Source: Sphingomonas changbaiensis NBRC 104936
Lineage (GTDB): Bacteria > Pseudomonadota > Alphaproteobacteria > Sphingomonadales > Sphingomonadaceae
NCBI RefSeq assembly: GCF_000974765.1
Contig: NZ_BBWU01000001.1
Coordinates: forward strand, 1 to 64,000
Reading direction: 5' to 3'
DNA: 64,000 bases
This document shows positions 16,701 through 26,486 of the stretch, piece after piece. A program made the translations under genes and the position numbers. Below the pieces are notes generated by a model that saw nothing but the letters and a program-made list of their open reading frames with translations, was not told where the DNA came from and made no database searches. Each line of letters opens with the position of its first letter. The stretch's first letter is position 1.

Positions 16701-18521
16701 GTGGCCCATAAGTTGATAATGTCGCGCGCGATATTCGCTGCCGCGCTCACAGGGTGGCCGCTTTTCCCTGCATTGTCAGTTTCTGGCATCTTGCCTGCAA
16801 ATGACGACGGAAGCACTAACCTTCTGCAAATCGACTTTGACTTCACCTTCTACGGCCAAACGTATCATTCTCTGTATGTGAACAATAACGGAAACGTCAC
16901 GTTTTCGGCGCCACTGAGTGTTTTTACACCAAACGCGTTTCCTTCTGCGGGGCCGGCGATCATAGCTCCATTTTGGGCAGATGTAGACACCCGGAACGGG
17001 AAGGGCATCGTTTCTTATTCTGGGGATGCTAATGCGTTCAACGTCAGCTGGAGCAGGGTAGGCTACTACGATGCGACTAGAGTGGGTAACGTTGATACAC
17101 GAAATACGTTTTCTCTTTCTTTGCAAAGGAACAACGGAATCCTGTTTCAATATGGGCTGATGAACTGGACCACAGGCGACGCATCCGGCGGATCAGGTGG
17201 ATTCGGCGGCACCCCCGCAACCCTCGGCATCAATGCAGGGGATGGGCGTCAGGCTCAGGTTCTCGCCAGATACAGCGGTCCAAATGTGTCAGATTTGGAC
17301 GGGACCAGATGGTATTTCCAGACCGATAGCGCTCAGCTTACCACTCCGCTTTTCAAGCAGTTCAATGCGCCTTGGGGCGCGCAGCATACTTTGAACAGCG
17401 TGTCGGACATCATGACGCAGACCGGTTGCTTCGTAACCTCCACGGCCATGGTGCTGAATGCAATCGGTCACAATGTGGATCCGGGCCAACTGAACACGTT
17501 CCTTCGTAGCTATATGGTCGGTGGCAACCTCTCCTATGCGAGCATGCCTCAGGCATTGGCGTACGGGCAGACGGATGGGACGCTTGGTCCGCCGGTCCGG
17601 TTCAGTTCAACGCAGATCAGCAACTCAGTGGGCTTCGACTATGCCAAACTAGCCGATCTGATCGATAAAGATGGCCCTGTAATCTTGAGGGTGCCGAGCA
17701 GGAATCACGGTGAGTTCAATTATGGTCCGGAGGTTCACGCGGTCGTTGCATGGAAAGTTGATACCGCCACTAATACGATCTACATCCGTGATCCGGGCTG
17801 GAGCACGAGCCCTGGAACGCTCGGCGAATACGTAGATTATGTGAACGCGTATGTGCGCGCCCAAGGTCATCCAGAATGGCAGCTGAAAAATGCTGATGGA
17901 ACTGTCAGCGGTAGAGACCTGTCCTTCTTCTTTCGGGCGAGCAACGGCGGCGCATTCTCTACGAACAGAGCTACGTTCGTCGACGTCCTTACTCCGTTCA
18001 AGAAGCAGATTATCCAGGGTTCTGTTAATTCTCCCATCGAGTTGGTAATTACCGATCCGAAAGGGCGAAGACTAGGTTACGATCCGCAATCGGCCATGTT
18101 TTATAATGACATCCCCGATAGTGAATATTTCCGAGAAGGCGTAGCGACGGATGCATCCGACGATAGCCAGCCGCTCTTAGGTAGGCTGGGACCCATAAGC
18201 TTCTTCATCGGAGACTTCTTACCCGGCGAGTACACGTTTCAGCTATTTGGCATTGCGAACGGCGACTGGAGTTTGGATTTTGGCGTCAGTGATCCGCTAC
18301 GAGGCTTCAATCCGTTCCAGTTCACCAAGTCTGGGCAAGCGCAAGCTGGGTTCCAGGCGACCTTTACCTTCAACGTTCCAGCGTCAGGGCCAGCTGCTGT
18401 TCCCGAGCCGTTCTCGTGGGCGATGATGACTGCGGGATTTGCCCTTGCAGGCGCTTGCGCTCGCCGTCGTGTGCTTCGGCCGTATCGAGGGTGCTTCGGG
18501 GTTCAACCGGGCAAATATTAG
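16701..18521 (+). CDS. PEP-CTERM protein with NIDO-like and C39-like peptidase domains
   Basis: A 606-residue exported protein. GTG at 16701 follows CAGGAG; an ATG at 16719 is an alternative. After the signal peptide an NIDO-like module is seen (DFTFYGQTYHSLYVNNNGNV, then PAIIAPFWADVDTRNG), followed by a C39-like cysteine peptidase fold: MTQTGCFVTSTAMVLNAIGH with the Cys-His pair completed by EVHAVVAWKVD, and a likely catalytic Asp in IYIRDPGW. The C-terminus is a PEP-CTERM signal (VPEPFSWAMMTAGFALAGAC, then RRR), which directs exosortase-linked envelope sorting. The gene is noticeably AT-richer than its neighbours, which suggests horizontal gain. Confidence 0.8.
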   Translation: MAHKLIMSRAIFAAALTGWPLFPALSVSGILPANDDGSTNLLQIDFDFTFYGQTYHSLYVNNNGNVTFSAPLSVFTPNAFPSAGPAIIAPFWADVDTRNGKGIVSYSGDANAFNVSWSRVGYYDATRVGNVDTRNTFSLSLQRNNGILFQYGLMNWTTGDASGGSGGFGGTPATLGINAGDGRQAQVLARYSGPNVSDLDGTRWYFQTDSAQLTTPLFKQFNAPWGAQHTLNSVSDIMTQTGCFVTSTAMVLNAIGHNVDPGQLNTFLRSYMVGGNLSYASMPQALAYGQTDGTLGPPVRFSSTQISNSVGFDYAKLADLIDKDGPVILRVPSRNHGEFNYGPEVHAVVAWKVDTATNTIYIRDPGWSTSPGTLGEYVDYVNAYVRAQGHPEWQLKNADGTVSGRDLSFFFRASNGGAFSTNRATFVDVLTPFKKQIIQGSVNSPIELVITDPKGRRLGYDPQSAMFYNDIPDSEYFREGVATDASDDSQPLLGRLGPISFFIGDFLPGEYTFQLFGIANGDWSLDFGVSDPLRGFNPFQFTKSGQAQAGFQATFTFNVPASGPAAVPEPFSWAMMTAGFALAGACARRRVLRPYRGCFGVQPGKY

Positions 18522-18837
18522 AGTTGTGGAACTTGCCCATCGAACTTCTCGCGGCTGTGTCGGACGATCAGTGGTCTGCAAGACACTGATGTGACAATCC
18601 TAAGGTTCTGCGTTGGCCTGTTTAGCGCCCATTCTCGCCGTTCGTCAGGGTCTCAGCGAATGACCGAAGTCGAGCCGGGAGCGGCCTGACAGCTCTTGGC
18701 AGGCTTGCATCCAAGCGGACGTTCGACGGCTGTGAAAGCAGCTGAGTCTTGATCAGCGGGTCCTCGGTTCGGGCCCTAGTGCGTCCACCACCTTTTCTCT
18801 GATCTGTCTTCCATTCCGAGCGGCCTTCGCGCCTGCT
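18522..18837. other. Convergent intergenic region with hairpin
   Basis: Two genes converge here. An inverted repeat at 18567-18590 (listed separately) is the only structure seen; the rest has no frame or motif. Confidence 0.4.
18567..18590. terminator. Bulged stem-loop after the PEP-CTERM gene
   Basis: The left arm ATCAGTGGTCT and the right arm AGACACTGAT pair as 10 base pairs with one bulged G around a GCA loop. No T-tract follows. It lies between convergent genes, so it may serve both strands. Confidence 0.5.
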
Positions 18838-19593
18838 TCAGAGCAGGGGACGTGGACGAGGTGGCGGCTCGGCAAAATGGGCGAACTGCTCCAACGCTTT
18901 CAGATTCGGCACCTGCAGCTGTTGCTGCCGGAAGCTGAAAAAGCCGAATTTCTGCAGGCGGCGAAGGGTCTTGTTGGTGTGAACCAGCGACAGGCCCAGC
19001 GCGTCGGCTATGTGTTGCTGGGTAACCGGCATATGGACAACGTCGTCGCCGCTGGGCTGAATGGCCCGGGCACGCCTGTATAGATGGATCATCAGCATGG
19101 CCACGCGTTCGGCGGCGGTTCTGCGGCCAACGGACAACAGCACCTCGTCGACAAGGCTTTCCTCTTTTGCCGTCAGCCAGGTCGTGTCGAAGGCAAGCTC
19201 GGGATAAGTGCAATACAAGGGCCAGAGCTGATCGCGGGAATGCCGGCATAGGACGACGTCGGTTAGTGCTTCCACACCGTGTGCGGCCTCGCCCAGCATG
19301 TTCGCCTGAAACCCTATCACATCGCCGGGAAGCAGAAAATTGAGAATCTGCCGCCTGTCGTCCGGCAGAGTTTTGTAGCGAAAAGCCCAGCCGGAAAAGA
19401 GGGACGCCAGCGGGGGAGATGGGTCGCCTTCGTGGCAAATCGTGTGCCCCGCTGTCACCTTGATCTGATCCATCCGCATGTGCTCGATGAATGCGACCTC
19501 CTCAATCGTGTTCGCCCGGAACACCGGTAGGCGCCGCAGCGGGCACGCGACGCAGGGCGCCGGGTTGGGAATGCGGTCGAAGTACGGGGCCAT
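18838..19593 (-). CDS. Crp/Fnr-family transcriptional regulator
   Basis: A 251-residue protein. N-terminal CVACPLRRLPVF is followed by the cNMP-binding-like beta roll (GHTICHEGDPSPPLASLFSG, LNFLLPGDVIGFQANMLGEA) and a C-terminal HTH (MPVTQQHIADALGLSLVHTN, KTLRRLQ). The two N-terminal Cys (14 and 17) are not the four-Cys set of oxygen-sensing FNR, so redox sensing is unsure; it is nearer to a FixK or Crp-like regulator. It is divergent from the phytochrome module and could control it. The ligand and exact target are unknown. Confidence 0.85.
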   Translation of the reverse strand: MAPYFDRIPNPAPCVACPLRRLPVFRANTIEEVAFIEHMRMDQIKVTAGHTICHEGDPSPPLASLFSGWAFRYKTLPDDRRQILNFLLPGDVIGFQANMLGEAAHGVEALTDVVLCRHSRDQLWPLYCTYPELAFDTTWLTAKEESLVDEVLLSVGRRTAAERVAMLMIHLYRRARAIQPSGDDVVHMPVTQQHIADALGLSLVHTNKTLRRLQKFGFFSFRQQQLQVPNLKALEQFAHFAEPPPRPRPLL

Positions 19594-19867
19594 CTGAACG
19601 CGCTCGATGTCGAGGGAGTGAACGATTGCAACCTAAACTGCCGCCTTTCGACGTCCCTATGTCACAAGACATACAGGATCGTTGCGCATGCGGTTAGAGG
19701 GCTCGCATCATTTTATCGCCCGACGCGCTCGGAGTTTGTGTGCTTATGCCTACGCCTGAACGGGCTTTCGAACCGAACCCGATCAACGGCCACACGGCTG
19801 ATCGTCGCGCTCGTCGCTCGGCTTTCCTGCTTGAGATTCGTTCCGCATCCGGGCATTGCGCGCTCCA

Positions 19868-20479
19868 ATGTTCGAAGTAGCTCCACTCGGGGGGAGCGAA
19901 ACTAGACCGGGTTTTCGTTGGGCGTTGCGAGAAGCGACGCGCGGCGCGCATCAGGCCATCCACGAACTGCCGCCCTTTAGGGAACTGCTCCAGGGCCGCC
20001 TGGACAAGCCTCGGTATGGGCGCGTTGTCGCCGCGCTCCATGACTTCCACGGATCGACCGAAGGCATACAGACATGCGCCGATCAGTCACTCGATTACGA
20101 CGATCCAGACTTTGACGGTCGCGCGCGTCGAGCACTTATCGAGCTCGACCTGGCGGCGCTCGGATTGCCCGCCATCTCTTGCAGGGCGGTGCTCGAGGCC
20201 GATACTCGCCCGGGCTGGAACATCGGATTCTCTTACGTCGTTCGAGGGTCTAGCGTCGGAGGGCAGGTGATCTACGCCGCGCTCGACGCTTTATTCGGTG
20301 CGAAGAAGGACGGGCGCCGCTTCTTCCGGGGACCGGTCGGCCAAGGGCAGCGCTGGACCGAGTTCTGCGCTCGTCTGGAGCGCCTGGACCGTAACAAGCT
20401 TATAGAGGATGCGACCGAAGGCGCGGCGGCGGCGTTTGGTCATTTCCGCACATGCATGGAGGGCCGATGTCTTCGGTAG
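19868..20479 (+). CDS. bphO: Biliverdin-producing heme oxygenase
   Basis: A 203-residue protein. The proximal-helix motif LREATRGAHQAIHELPPF contains the His typical for heme coordination, and WNIGFSYVVRGSSVGGQVIY contains the distal Gly-rich helix (GSSVGG). Heme oxygenase opens heme to biliverdin, iron and CO. It immediately precedes the bacteriophytochrome gene, with a 13-bp overlap (20467-20479), so it supplies the chromophore. The start is ATG at 19868; a TTG at 19856 is an alternative. Confidence 0.9.
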   Translation: MFEVAPLGGSETRPGFRWALREATRGAHQAIHELPPFRELLQGRLDKPRYGRVVAALHDFHGSTEGIQTCADQSLDYDDPDFDGRARRALIELDLAALGLPAISCRAVLEADTRPGWNIGFSYVVRGSSVGGQVIYAALDALFGAKKDGRRFFRGPVGQGQRWTEFCARLERLDRNKLIEDATEGAAAAFGHFRTCMEGRCLR

Positions 20480-22716
20480 CCGCTACGACCACCGGAACGC
20501 CGGACCTCGACATTATTGGCTGCGAACAAGAGCCGATCCGCATTCCCGGCAGCATCCAGCCTCAGGGCGCGCTGCTGGTGCTCGATCCTGTCAGCCAGGT
20601 CGTGATGCAGGCGGCGATCGGAGATCGCTCGGCGCTGGCCGATGACAGGGGAGCGATCGGGCGTCCGATCAAGGACGTGCTGACGCCTGGCGCCGCCGCC
20701 GTGGTCCAGGATCTGGACGCAAAGGTGCCGCCTGCCGGCAGCGTCTCTCTTGGCGCGCTCCGGACCGGGGCCACCCTCCACCATCTCGTTGCGCATCGGT
20801 CAGGCGGGATGCTCATCCTCGAACTCGAGCGAGCGTCCGAGACAGAGCCACGCAGCTTCGACGAAGTCTATCCCCATGTGCGCGACTTCCTCGACGATCT
20901 GCAGCACGCGAACTCGATCGAGGATGTGGCGTCCCTTGCCGCTCGGGAGGTTCGCCGCATCACCGGGCTCGATCGCACCATGGTCTATCAGTTCGACGAG
21001 GCCTGGAACGGCACGGTCATTGCCGAGGATCGGAATGACCGGCTTCCATCCTATCTCGACCTGCGGTTTCCCGCATCGGACATTCCGGCGCAGGCGCGCG
21101 AACTCTACCGCCTCAACCGGCTTCGCCTGATCGCTGACGCGACCTACACGCCGGTGCCGATCGAGCCCGTGCTGAATCCGAAAACGGGTGCTCCGGTCGA
21201 TCTAAGCCACTCGATCCTACGCAGCGTCTCGCCGGTGCATCTCGAATATATGCGCAACATGGGCACCATGGCGTCAATGTCGATCTCGCTGTTGCGCGAC
21301 GGCCAGCTTTGGGGACTGATCTCCTGCCATAACCGCGACGCGACGCAGGTCGGCTATCACATCCGGACCGCCTGTGATTTCATCGGCCAAGTCGTGTCGA
21401 TGCAGATCGCGGCCAAGGAAAGCGCGGCCCTGGCCCAGAAGCGGTCGGCGCTCCAGACGGTTCAGAGCCGGCTGCTGGCACAAATGGCGGCGGCAGGCAA
21501 TTTCGTCACGGGCTTGCTGGCAGGCACGGACGACCTGCTCGCGCTCACCGGTGCGGCCGGAGCGGCGATCGTTTCGGGCGACACTTGCACGCTGGTCGGT
21601 GAGACGCCCAGCGAAGGTGAGGTTTCCGGCATCGTCGACTGGCTCGCACAGGGCGATCGCCGCGACATCGTCGTGAGCGACAGCCTGGCTGGCGACATGC
21701 CGGGCGCCGAACGCATCAAGGACCAGGCGAGCGGCCTTCTCGCAATCTCGATCTCGCAGCTTCACGACAGCTACTTGCTGTGGTTCCGGCCAGAGGTCAT
21801 CCGCACCATCAGCTGGGGCGGCGATCCCCGAAAACGCGCCGAACTGGACCCCCAGGGCCTGCGGCTGCATCCGCGCAAGTCCTTCGAGAGCTGGCAGGAG
21901 ACAGTGCGGCTGAAATCGCGTCCATGGGAGGCCGCCGAGGTCGAGGCGGCAACGGCTTTGCGCACCGCCATCGTCGATATCGTCCTGCGCAACGCCGAGG
22001 AGCGCGCGGAACTGACCGAGCGACTTGTCAGTATCAATAAGGAGCTGGAGGCGTTCTCTTACTCCGTCAGCCATGACCTGCGGGCACCGTTTCGGCATAT
22101 CGTCGGCTATGCGCAGCTGCTCAAGAAATACGAAGGAGACCGGCTGACCGAACGCGGCGACAGGTACATAGACACAATCGTCGAGTCCGCGATTTCGGCC
22201 GGTACTTTGGTCGATGATCTGCTGAGCTACAGCCAGATGGGGCGCGCGTCGCTTCGCCCCATTCGCATTGACATGAACATGCTTGTCGATGAGGTGAAGC
22301 GCGCGCTTCTCGGTGAAGAAGAGGGCCGCACGGACTGGACGATTGCCAAACTGCCGAGCGTCATGGGCGATGCCACGATGTTGAGGCTCGTTTGGCAGAA
22401 CCTGCTCGAAAACGCGCTGAAATTCAGCCGTGAGCGCGACGAGCCGACCATCGAGATCGGCGCCACCGACGATGGCAATCAGGTGACCTACTTCGTGCGC
22501 GACAACGGCACCGGCTTCGACATGGCCTATGTCGGCAAGCTGTTCGGCGTGTTTCAGCGCCTTCACCGGGTCGAGGAATTCGAGGGCACAGGCATCGGGC
22601 TCGCGAACGTGAAGCGCATCGTGGAACGGCACGGTGGGCAGGCCTGGGCGGAAGGCACGTTGAATGGCGGCGCTACTTTCTTCTTCGCGCTGCCAAAGGA
22701 AGTGGAGGTGGAATGA
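20467..22716 (+). CDS. bphP: Bacteriophytochrome histidine kinase
   Basis: A 749-residue protein. The chromophore-attachment Cys (residue 19) lies in IIGCEQEPIRIPGSIQPQGA, followed by the PAS, GAF (FPASDIPAQARELYRLNRLR, LSHSILRSVSPVHLEYMRNM), PHY and kinase domains. The phospho-acceptor is in SYSVSHDLRAPFRHIVGYAQ (His 536), with WQNLLENALKFS and DNGTGFDMAYVGKL for ATP binding. It senses red/far-red light through biliverdin and signals through the neighbouring response regulator. The ATG at 20467 has GGAGG upstream; the stop overlaps the next gene. Confidence 0.93.
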   Translation: MSSVAATTTGTPDLDIIGCEQEPIRIPGSIQPQGALLVLDPVSQVVMQAAIGDRSALADDRGAIGRPIKDVLTPGAAAVVQDLDAKVPPAGSVSLGALRTGATLHHLVAHRSGGMLILELERASETEPRSFDEVYPHVRDFLDDLQHANSIEDVASLAAREVRRITGLDRTMVYQFDEAWNGTVIAEDRNDRLPSYLDLRFPASDIPAQARELYRLNRLRLIADATYTPVPIEPVLNPKTGAPVDLSHSILRSVSPVHLEYMRNMGTMASMSISLLRDGQLWGLISCHNRDATQVGYHIRTACDFIGQVVSMQIAAKESAALAQKRSALQTVQSRLLAQMAAAGNFVTGLLAGTDDLLALTGAAGAAIVSGDTCTLVGETPSEGEVSGIVDWLAQGDRRDIVVSDSLAGDMPGAERIKDQASGLLAISISQLHDSYLLWFRPEVIRTISWGGDPRKRAELDPQGLRLHPRKSFESWQETVRLKSRPWEAAEVEAATALRTAIVDIVLRNAEERAELTERLVSINKELEAFSYSVSHDLRAPFRHIVGYAQLLKKYEGDRLTERGDRYIDTIVESAISAGTLVDDLLSYSQMGRASLRPIRIDMNMLVDEVKRALLGEEEGRTDWTIAKLPSVMGDATMLRLVWQNLLENALKFSRERDEPTIEIGATDDGNQVTYFVRDNGTGFDMAYVGKLFGVFQRLHRVEEFEGTGIGLANVKRIVERHGGQAWAEGTLNGGATFFFALPKEVEVE

Positions 22717-23174
22717 GCGATCTGAAACCCATATTGCTGGTCGAGGACAGCCCGAAGGACCTCGAGCTTACGCTCGCCGCGCTTGAGCAGTGCCAGCTCG
22801 CCAACACGGTTGTGGTGGTAAGAGATGGCGCCGAGGCGCTGGAGTATCTCACGTCGACCGGAGCCCAGGCCGGGCGCGAGACAGGCGACCCGGCCGTGGT
22901 GCTGCTTGACCTCAAACTGCCGAAGGTCGACGGGCTCGAAGTGCTGGAGCGCATCAAGAGCGACCCGAACCTGCGCCATACGCCAGTGGTGATGCTGACC
23001 TCGTCTCGCGAGGAAAGTGATCTGGTCCGCAGCTACAGCCTCGGCGTCAACGCGTTCGTCGTGAAGCCAGTCGGGTTCGAGCAATTCTTCGAAGCGATCC
23101 GCGATCTCGGCATGTTCTGGGCGGTGCTGAACGAGCCGCCTCCCCGCGGCAAAGGCGGAAGCGGCAACGCGTGA
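22713..23174 (+). CDS. Single-domain response regulator of the phytochrome module
   Basis: A 153-residue receiver protein (Rcp1-like). The acidic pair is in ILLVEDSPKD, the phospho-acceptor Asp in AVVLLDLKLPKVDG, the Thr/Ser in VVMLTSS and the Lys in FVVKPVGFEQ. No output domain follows; the Pro/Gly-rich tail is short. The ATG overlaps bphP by 4 bp, and the gene overlaps the next start as GTGA. It is the expected partner of the phytochrome kinase. Confidence 0.93.
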   Translation: MSDLKPILLVEDSPKDLELTLAALEQCQLANTVVVVRDGAEALEYLTSTGAQAGRETGDPAVVLLDLKLPKVDGLEVLERIKSDPNLRHTPVVMLTSSREESDLVRSYSLGVNAFVVKPVGFEQFFEAIRDLGMFWAVLNEPPPRGKGGSGNA

Positions 23175-25210
23175 CCAAAGCAGATCTTCCGCTGGGCGAA
23201 GTGCGGATCCTCCATCTGGAGGACAGCGCGCTGGACGCCGACCTGATCTGCGAGTTCCTGCGCAGCGAAGGCATGGACTGCTTCATCCATCGCGTCTGGA
23301 CCCGCGACGAGTTTCGGACCGCGCTCGAGCGGGAGCGCTTCGATCTGATCCTCGCCGATCATCAGCTGCCCAATTTCGATGGCGAAGCCGCGCTCGACAT
23401 AGCCCTTGAGATCGCACCGCAGACGCCGTTCATCTTCGTGTCGGGCACGCTCGGCGAAGATGTCGCAGTTGAAGCGGTCAAACGCGGTGCGACCGACTAT
23501 GTCGTGAAGCAGCGGCTGGAGCGGCTGTTCAGCGTCGCGAAGCGCGGCATCGTCGAGGCGCGCGAGCGAGAGGAGCGCCGGCGGGCGGAAGCGGCACTGC
23601 GCGAAAGCGAGCGCAATTTTTCAACTCTGGTCGATGCGATGCCGCAGCTCTGCTGGATGGCGAATGCCGATGGCCGTATCACTTGGTACAATCGCCGCTG
23701 GCATGAATACACCGGCACTCACCCGGAGGACATGGACAGTTGGGACGGCGAGTCTGTGCACGATCCGGCTGTGCTGCCCACTGTGCAGAATGGATGGCGT
23801 CACTCGATTGAGACGGGCGAGCCATTTGAGATGACATTCCCGCTTCGAGGCGCGGACGGTGTGTTCCGACCCTTCCTGACCAGAGCGGTGCCCGTCCACG
23901 ACGCAGAGAGCAAGGTCGTGCGATGGCTTGGCACCAATACCGACGTGTCGGCGCAGTACGAGGCCGAGGCTGCTTTGAAGCGCCTCAATGAAGAGCTGGA
24001 AAGCCGAGTGGTCGCGGCAATTGCAGAACGTGAGCAGGTTCTCGCGCAGCTCGGCGAAGTCCAGAAGCTCGAGACGATCGGGCAGCTGACCGGCGGCGTT
24101 GCCCATGATTTCAATAATCTGCTGACGCCGATCATGGGCAATCTCGACCTGCTGCGCCAGCGGCTCGATGGCGACGATCGCGGCCAGCGCCTGCTGAGCG
24201 GAGCGTTGAAGGCGGCCGAGCGCGCTAAGACCCTCGTCCAGCGGCTGCTCGCCTTCGCGCGCAAGCAGGTGCTCGAAGCCACGGCAGTCGATACGGCTGA
24301 GCTTGTCGGCGGCGTCACCGAGCTGATCGGCCGTTCGATCGGCCCGAAGGTCGACATCAAGGTGAACGCGGCTCCTAATTTGCCGCCTGCGCGTGTCGAC
24401 CCTAATCAACTCGAACTCGCATTGCTTAATCTGGCCGTGAACGCCCGTGATGCCATGCCGAACGGCGGAGTAATAACGGTCGATATCGATGCGCACGATA
24501 TCGGGCCGGATCATCCCACCGGTCTGCGCCATGGCAAATATGTACGTTTGTCGGTCATCGATACAGGCGCGGGCATGGATAGCGCCACGATGAAGCGAGC
24601 GATCGAGCCGTTCTTCTCGACCAAGGGCGTCGGCAAGGGGACAGGGCTTGGACTTTCCATGGTCCATGGCCTGGCGGCGCAATCCGGCGGGGCGTTGCTT
24701 CTTTGGAGCACGCCGGGTCAGGGCACTCGAGCCGATATTTGGCTGCCCGCCACGAGCGGTATGCCTGAAGCCTTGAGGCGGGATTCGACGGGTGATTTTC
24801 CTCACACTCGGCCGCTCGCCATACTTCTCGTCGACGATGAGGAGTTGGTCCGAACAGGCACGTCCGAGATGCTGAAGGACATGGGTCACAGCGTGACTGA
24901 AGCCAGCTCAGCCTCGAACGCCCTGGAACTGCTGTGCGGCGGACTTCGCCCAGACTTGGTTGTGACGGATTATCTGATGCCCGGCATGACCGGTCTCGAT
25001 CTCGCGGCGGCGATCAGGCAGATGCCGAGCGCACCGCCGATCTTGTTGCTCACTGGGTATGCTCAACTGGCTGGGCATGAAGCGGGCGACTTGCCTCTCC
25101 TGCCCAAGCCTTTTCGGCAAAGCGAACTGGCTGAACGACTGGCGCGAATCGTTAGCGAGGGAATCGGCCGTGAATCGACCGATCCGTGTGTCGCCCGCGC
25201 CGCCGGTTAA
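23171..25210 (+). CDS. Hybrid histidine kinase with REC-PAS-HisKA-HATPase-REC
   Basis: A 679-residue soluble protein starting at GTG 23171. The order is an N-terminal receiver (LHLEDSALDADLICEFLRSE, then LILADHQLPNFDG), a PAS domain (LVDAMPQLCWMANADGRITW), a HisKA-type helix with GGVAHDFNNLLTPIMGNLDL, an HATPase with LNLAVNARDAMPNGG and GKGTGLGLSMVHGLAAQSGG, and a second receiver (ILLVDDEELVRTGTSEMLKD, VVTDYLMPGMTGL). This HDFNNLL type usually phosphorylates its own receiver. It ends the red-light module and may work with the phytochrome or the single response regulator. Confidence 0.92.
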   Translation: MTKADLPLGEVRILHLEDSALDADLICEFLRSEGMDCFIHRVWTRDEFRTALERERFDLILADHQLPNFDGEAALDIALEIAPQTPFIFVSGTLGEDVAVEAVKRGATDYVVKQRLERLFSVAKRGIVEAREREERRRAEAALRESERNFSTLVDAMPQLCWMANADGRITWYNRRWHEYTGTHPEDMDSWDGESVHDPAVLPTVQNGWRHSIETGEPFEMTFPLRGADGVFRPFLTRAVPVHDAESKVVRWLGTNTDVSAQYEAEAALKRLNEELESRVVAAIAEREQVLAQLGEVQKLETIGQLTGGVAHDFNNLLTPIMGNLDLLRQRLDGDDRGQRLLSGALKAAERAKTLVQRLLAFARKQVLEATAVDTAELVGGVTELIGRSIGPKVDIKVNAAPNLPPARVDPNQLELALLNLAVNARDAMPNGGVITVDIDAHDIGPDHPTGLRHGKYVRLSVIDTGAGMDSATMKRAIEPFFSTKGVGKGTGLGLSMVHGLAAQSGGALLLWSTPGQGTRADIWLPATSGMPEALRRDSTGDFPHTRPLAILLVDDEELVRTGTSEMLKDMGHSVTEASSASNALELLCGGLRPDLVVTDYLMPGMTGLDLAAAIRQMPSAPPILLLTGYAQLAGHEAGDLPLLPKPFRQSELAERLARIVSEGIGRESTDPCVARAAG

Positions 25211-25505
25211 CCGGCTGCGCCGATGCTCGCGTTCCATTAGCCGTGCTTGGATTGATGCGATCGCGTCTAGGACGATCCTGTGTGGGCGGCACGGCCGATC
25301 GAAGGTTGGCAGCTCTGCGCCCATTCGCAACCTCAGAGTTGGGTTGCAGTCTGCTCCGAAGCGCACGCTCACACCCACTAACGTGGAGCGGCAGGGTGAC
25401 GCCCCGTCGTTGTAGCGACGCACGTGCTTCCGAGAAGCGGGCATGCGTCCAGCAAGAGCTAACATCTCTGTTGGACTTGCATTTTCAGGGCGGTAGGAGC
25501 GCTCC
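25211..25505. other. Intergenic region before the kinase pseudogene
   Basis: No convincing frame, RNA gene or repeat is recognised. Confidence 0.4.
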
Positions 25506-26360
25506 ATGGCCAGTGATCGTGTCCCGCCAGCGGCGACCTCTCCAAGCAGCGCGCCCCGATCGGAACGCACCCTCGCGGCCAGACTAGCAGCCCTGCTGGA
25601 ACTCAACGACCGTTTTCGCGACCTGGAAGACCCGGCCGAGATTGCGTATGCCGCCGCCGAAGTTCTCGGCCGGAGCCTGAACGTGAGCCGGGCTGGCTAC
25701 GGCACGATCGATCCGAAATCCACACCTCACGCCCGTCACTTCGAATATAGCGCTTCTCGAAGCTGATCCGTTCGCCTTTGGGCCCGGCGGCGGCCGTGCG
25801 CAGCGCGCTCTGGCTGAGTTCGATGTCGTCCTCGTGCGTGAAAGCGAGGCAGTTCTGCTCAACCAGCGAATTGCGTGATATTCCGACTATGTCGCAGTAA
25901 GCGACATTGGCGCCGAGTATCCGCCAGTCGGCGTCGATCTAGATCATCCCGACCGCTGCATTCTCGAACACGGTCCGGAATCGCTCCGCGCTTTCCTTAA
26001 GCTCCTGTTCCACTCGCCGACGTTCGACGACCGCACGGGTGCGCTCGGCAACGTCACGAATGAAATCGAGTTCGTCCTGGGTCCACTCGCGAGCGGTAGC
26101 GTGATTGAGATAAAGCAGAGCGACAAAACCGCCTTGCTCGTTGATCGGCATGTTGACCACGGACTGAGCGCTGATTCCCTTTAGCGCCTCCGCCGTCTCT
26201 GCGGTTCGCGGATCCTTTTCAGCGTCGGCGAATACGACCGTTCGCCCGCCCTTGAGATCGTCGATCTACGAGCCGTAGTCTCGGAAATGCAGCACTCCGG
26301 CTAGGCTCTGAATTCCAGGCGCGTTCCAGTCGCGCTCAATCGTGATCGTCTCGGCTTATG
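25506..26360. pseudogene. GAF-PAS sensor-kinase gene broken by an internal inversion
   Basis: The plus strand from 25506 reads a GAF start: LAALLELNDRFRDLEDPAEI, then VSRAGYGTIDPK at about 25715. From there the plus frame loses sense. On the minus strand, from about 26355 down to about 25717, the expected continuation is found: AETITIERDWNAPGIQSLAG, GGRTVVFADAEKDPRTAETA, SAQSVVNMPINEQGGFVALL, a PAS segment and ERISFEKRYIRSDGREVW. Rejoining the two gives GTIDPK-AETIT, so a roughly 640-bp inversion fits. Two in-frame amber codons lie in the inverted part (minus strand at 26266-26268 and 25939-25941). No HisKA or ATPase region follows, so the 3' end is lost. Confidence 0.85.
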
Positions 26361-26486
26361 TCGCAAACGGAAGATTATCGTGCGCGCAAGTGATCGGCCG
26401 TTTCGCCGTGCAGCGATGAGGGGTGACTGGATTGCCGCAGATCGTGCGCGCGGTTGTATTCGACTGGTCGCGCATCCGAGAGCAGT

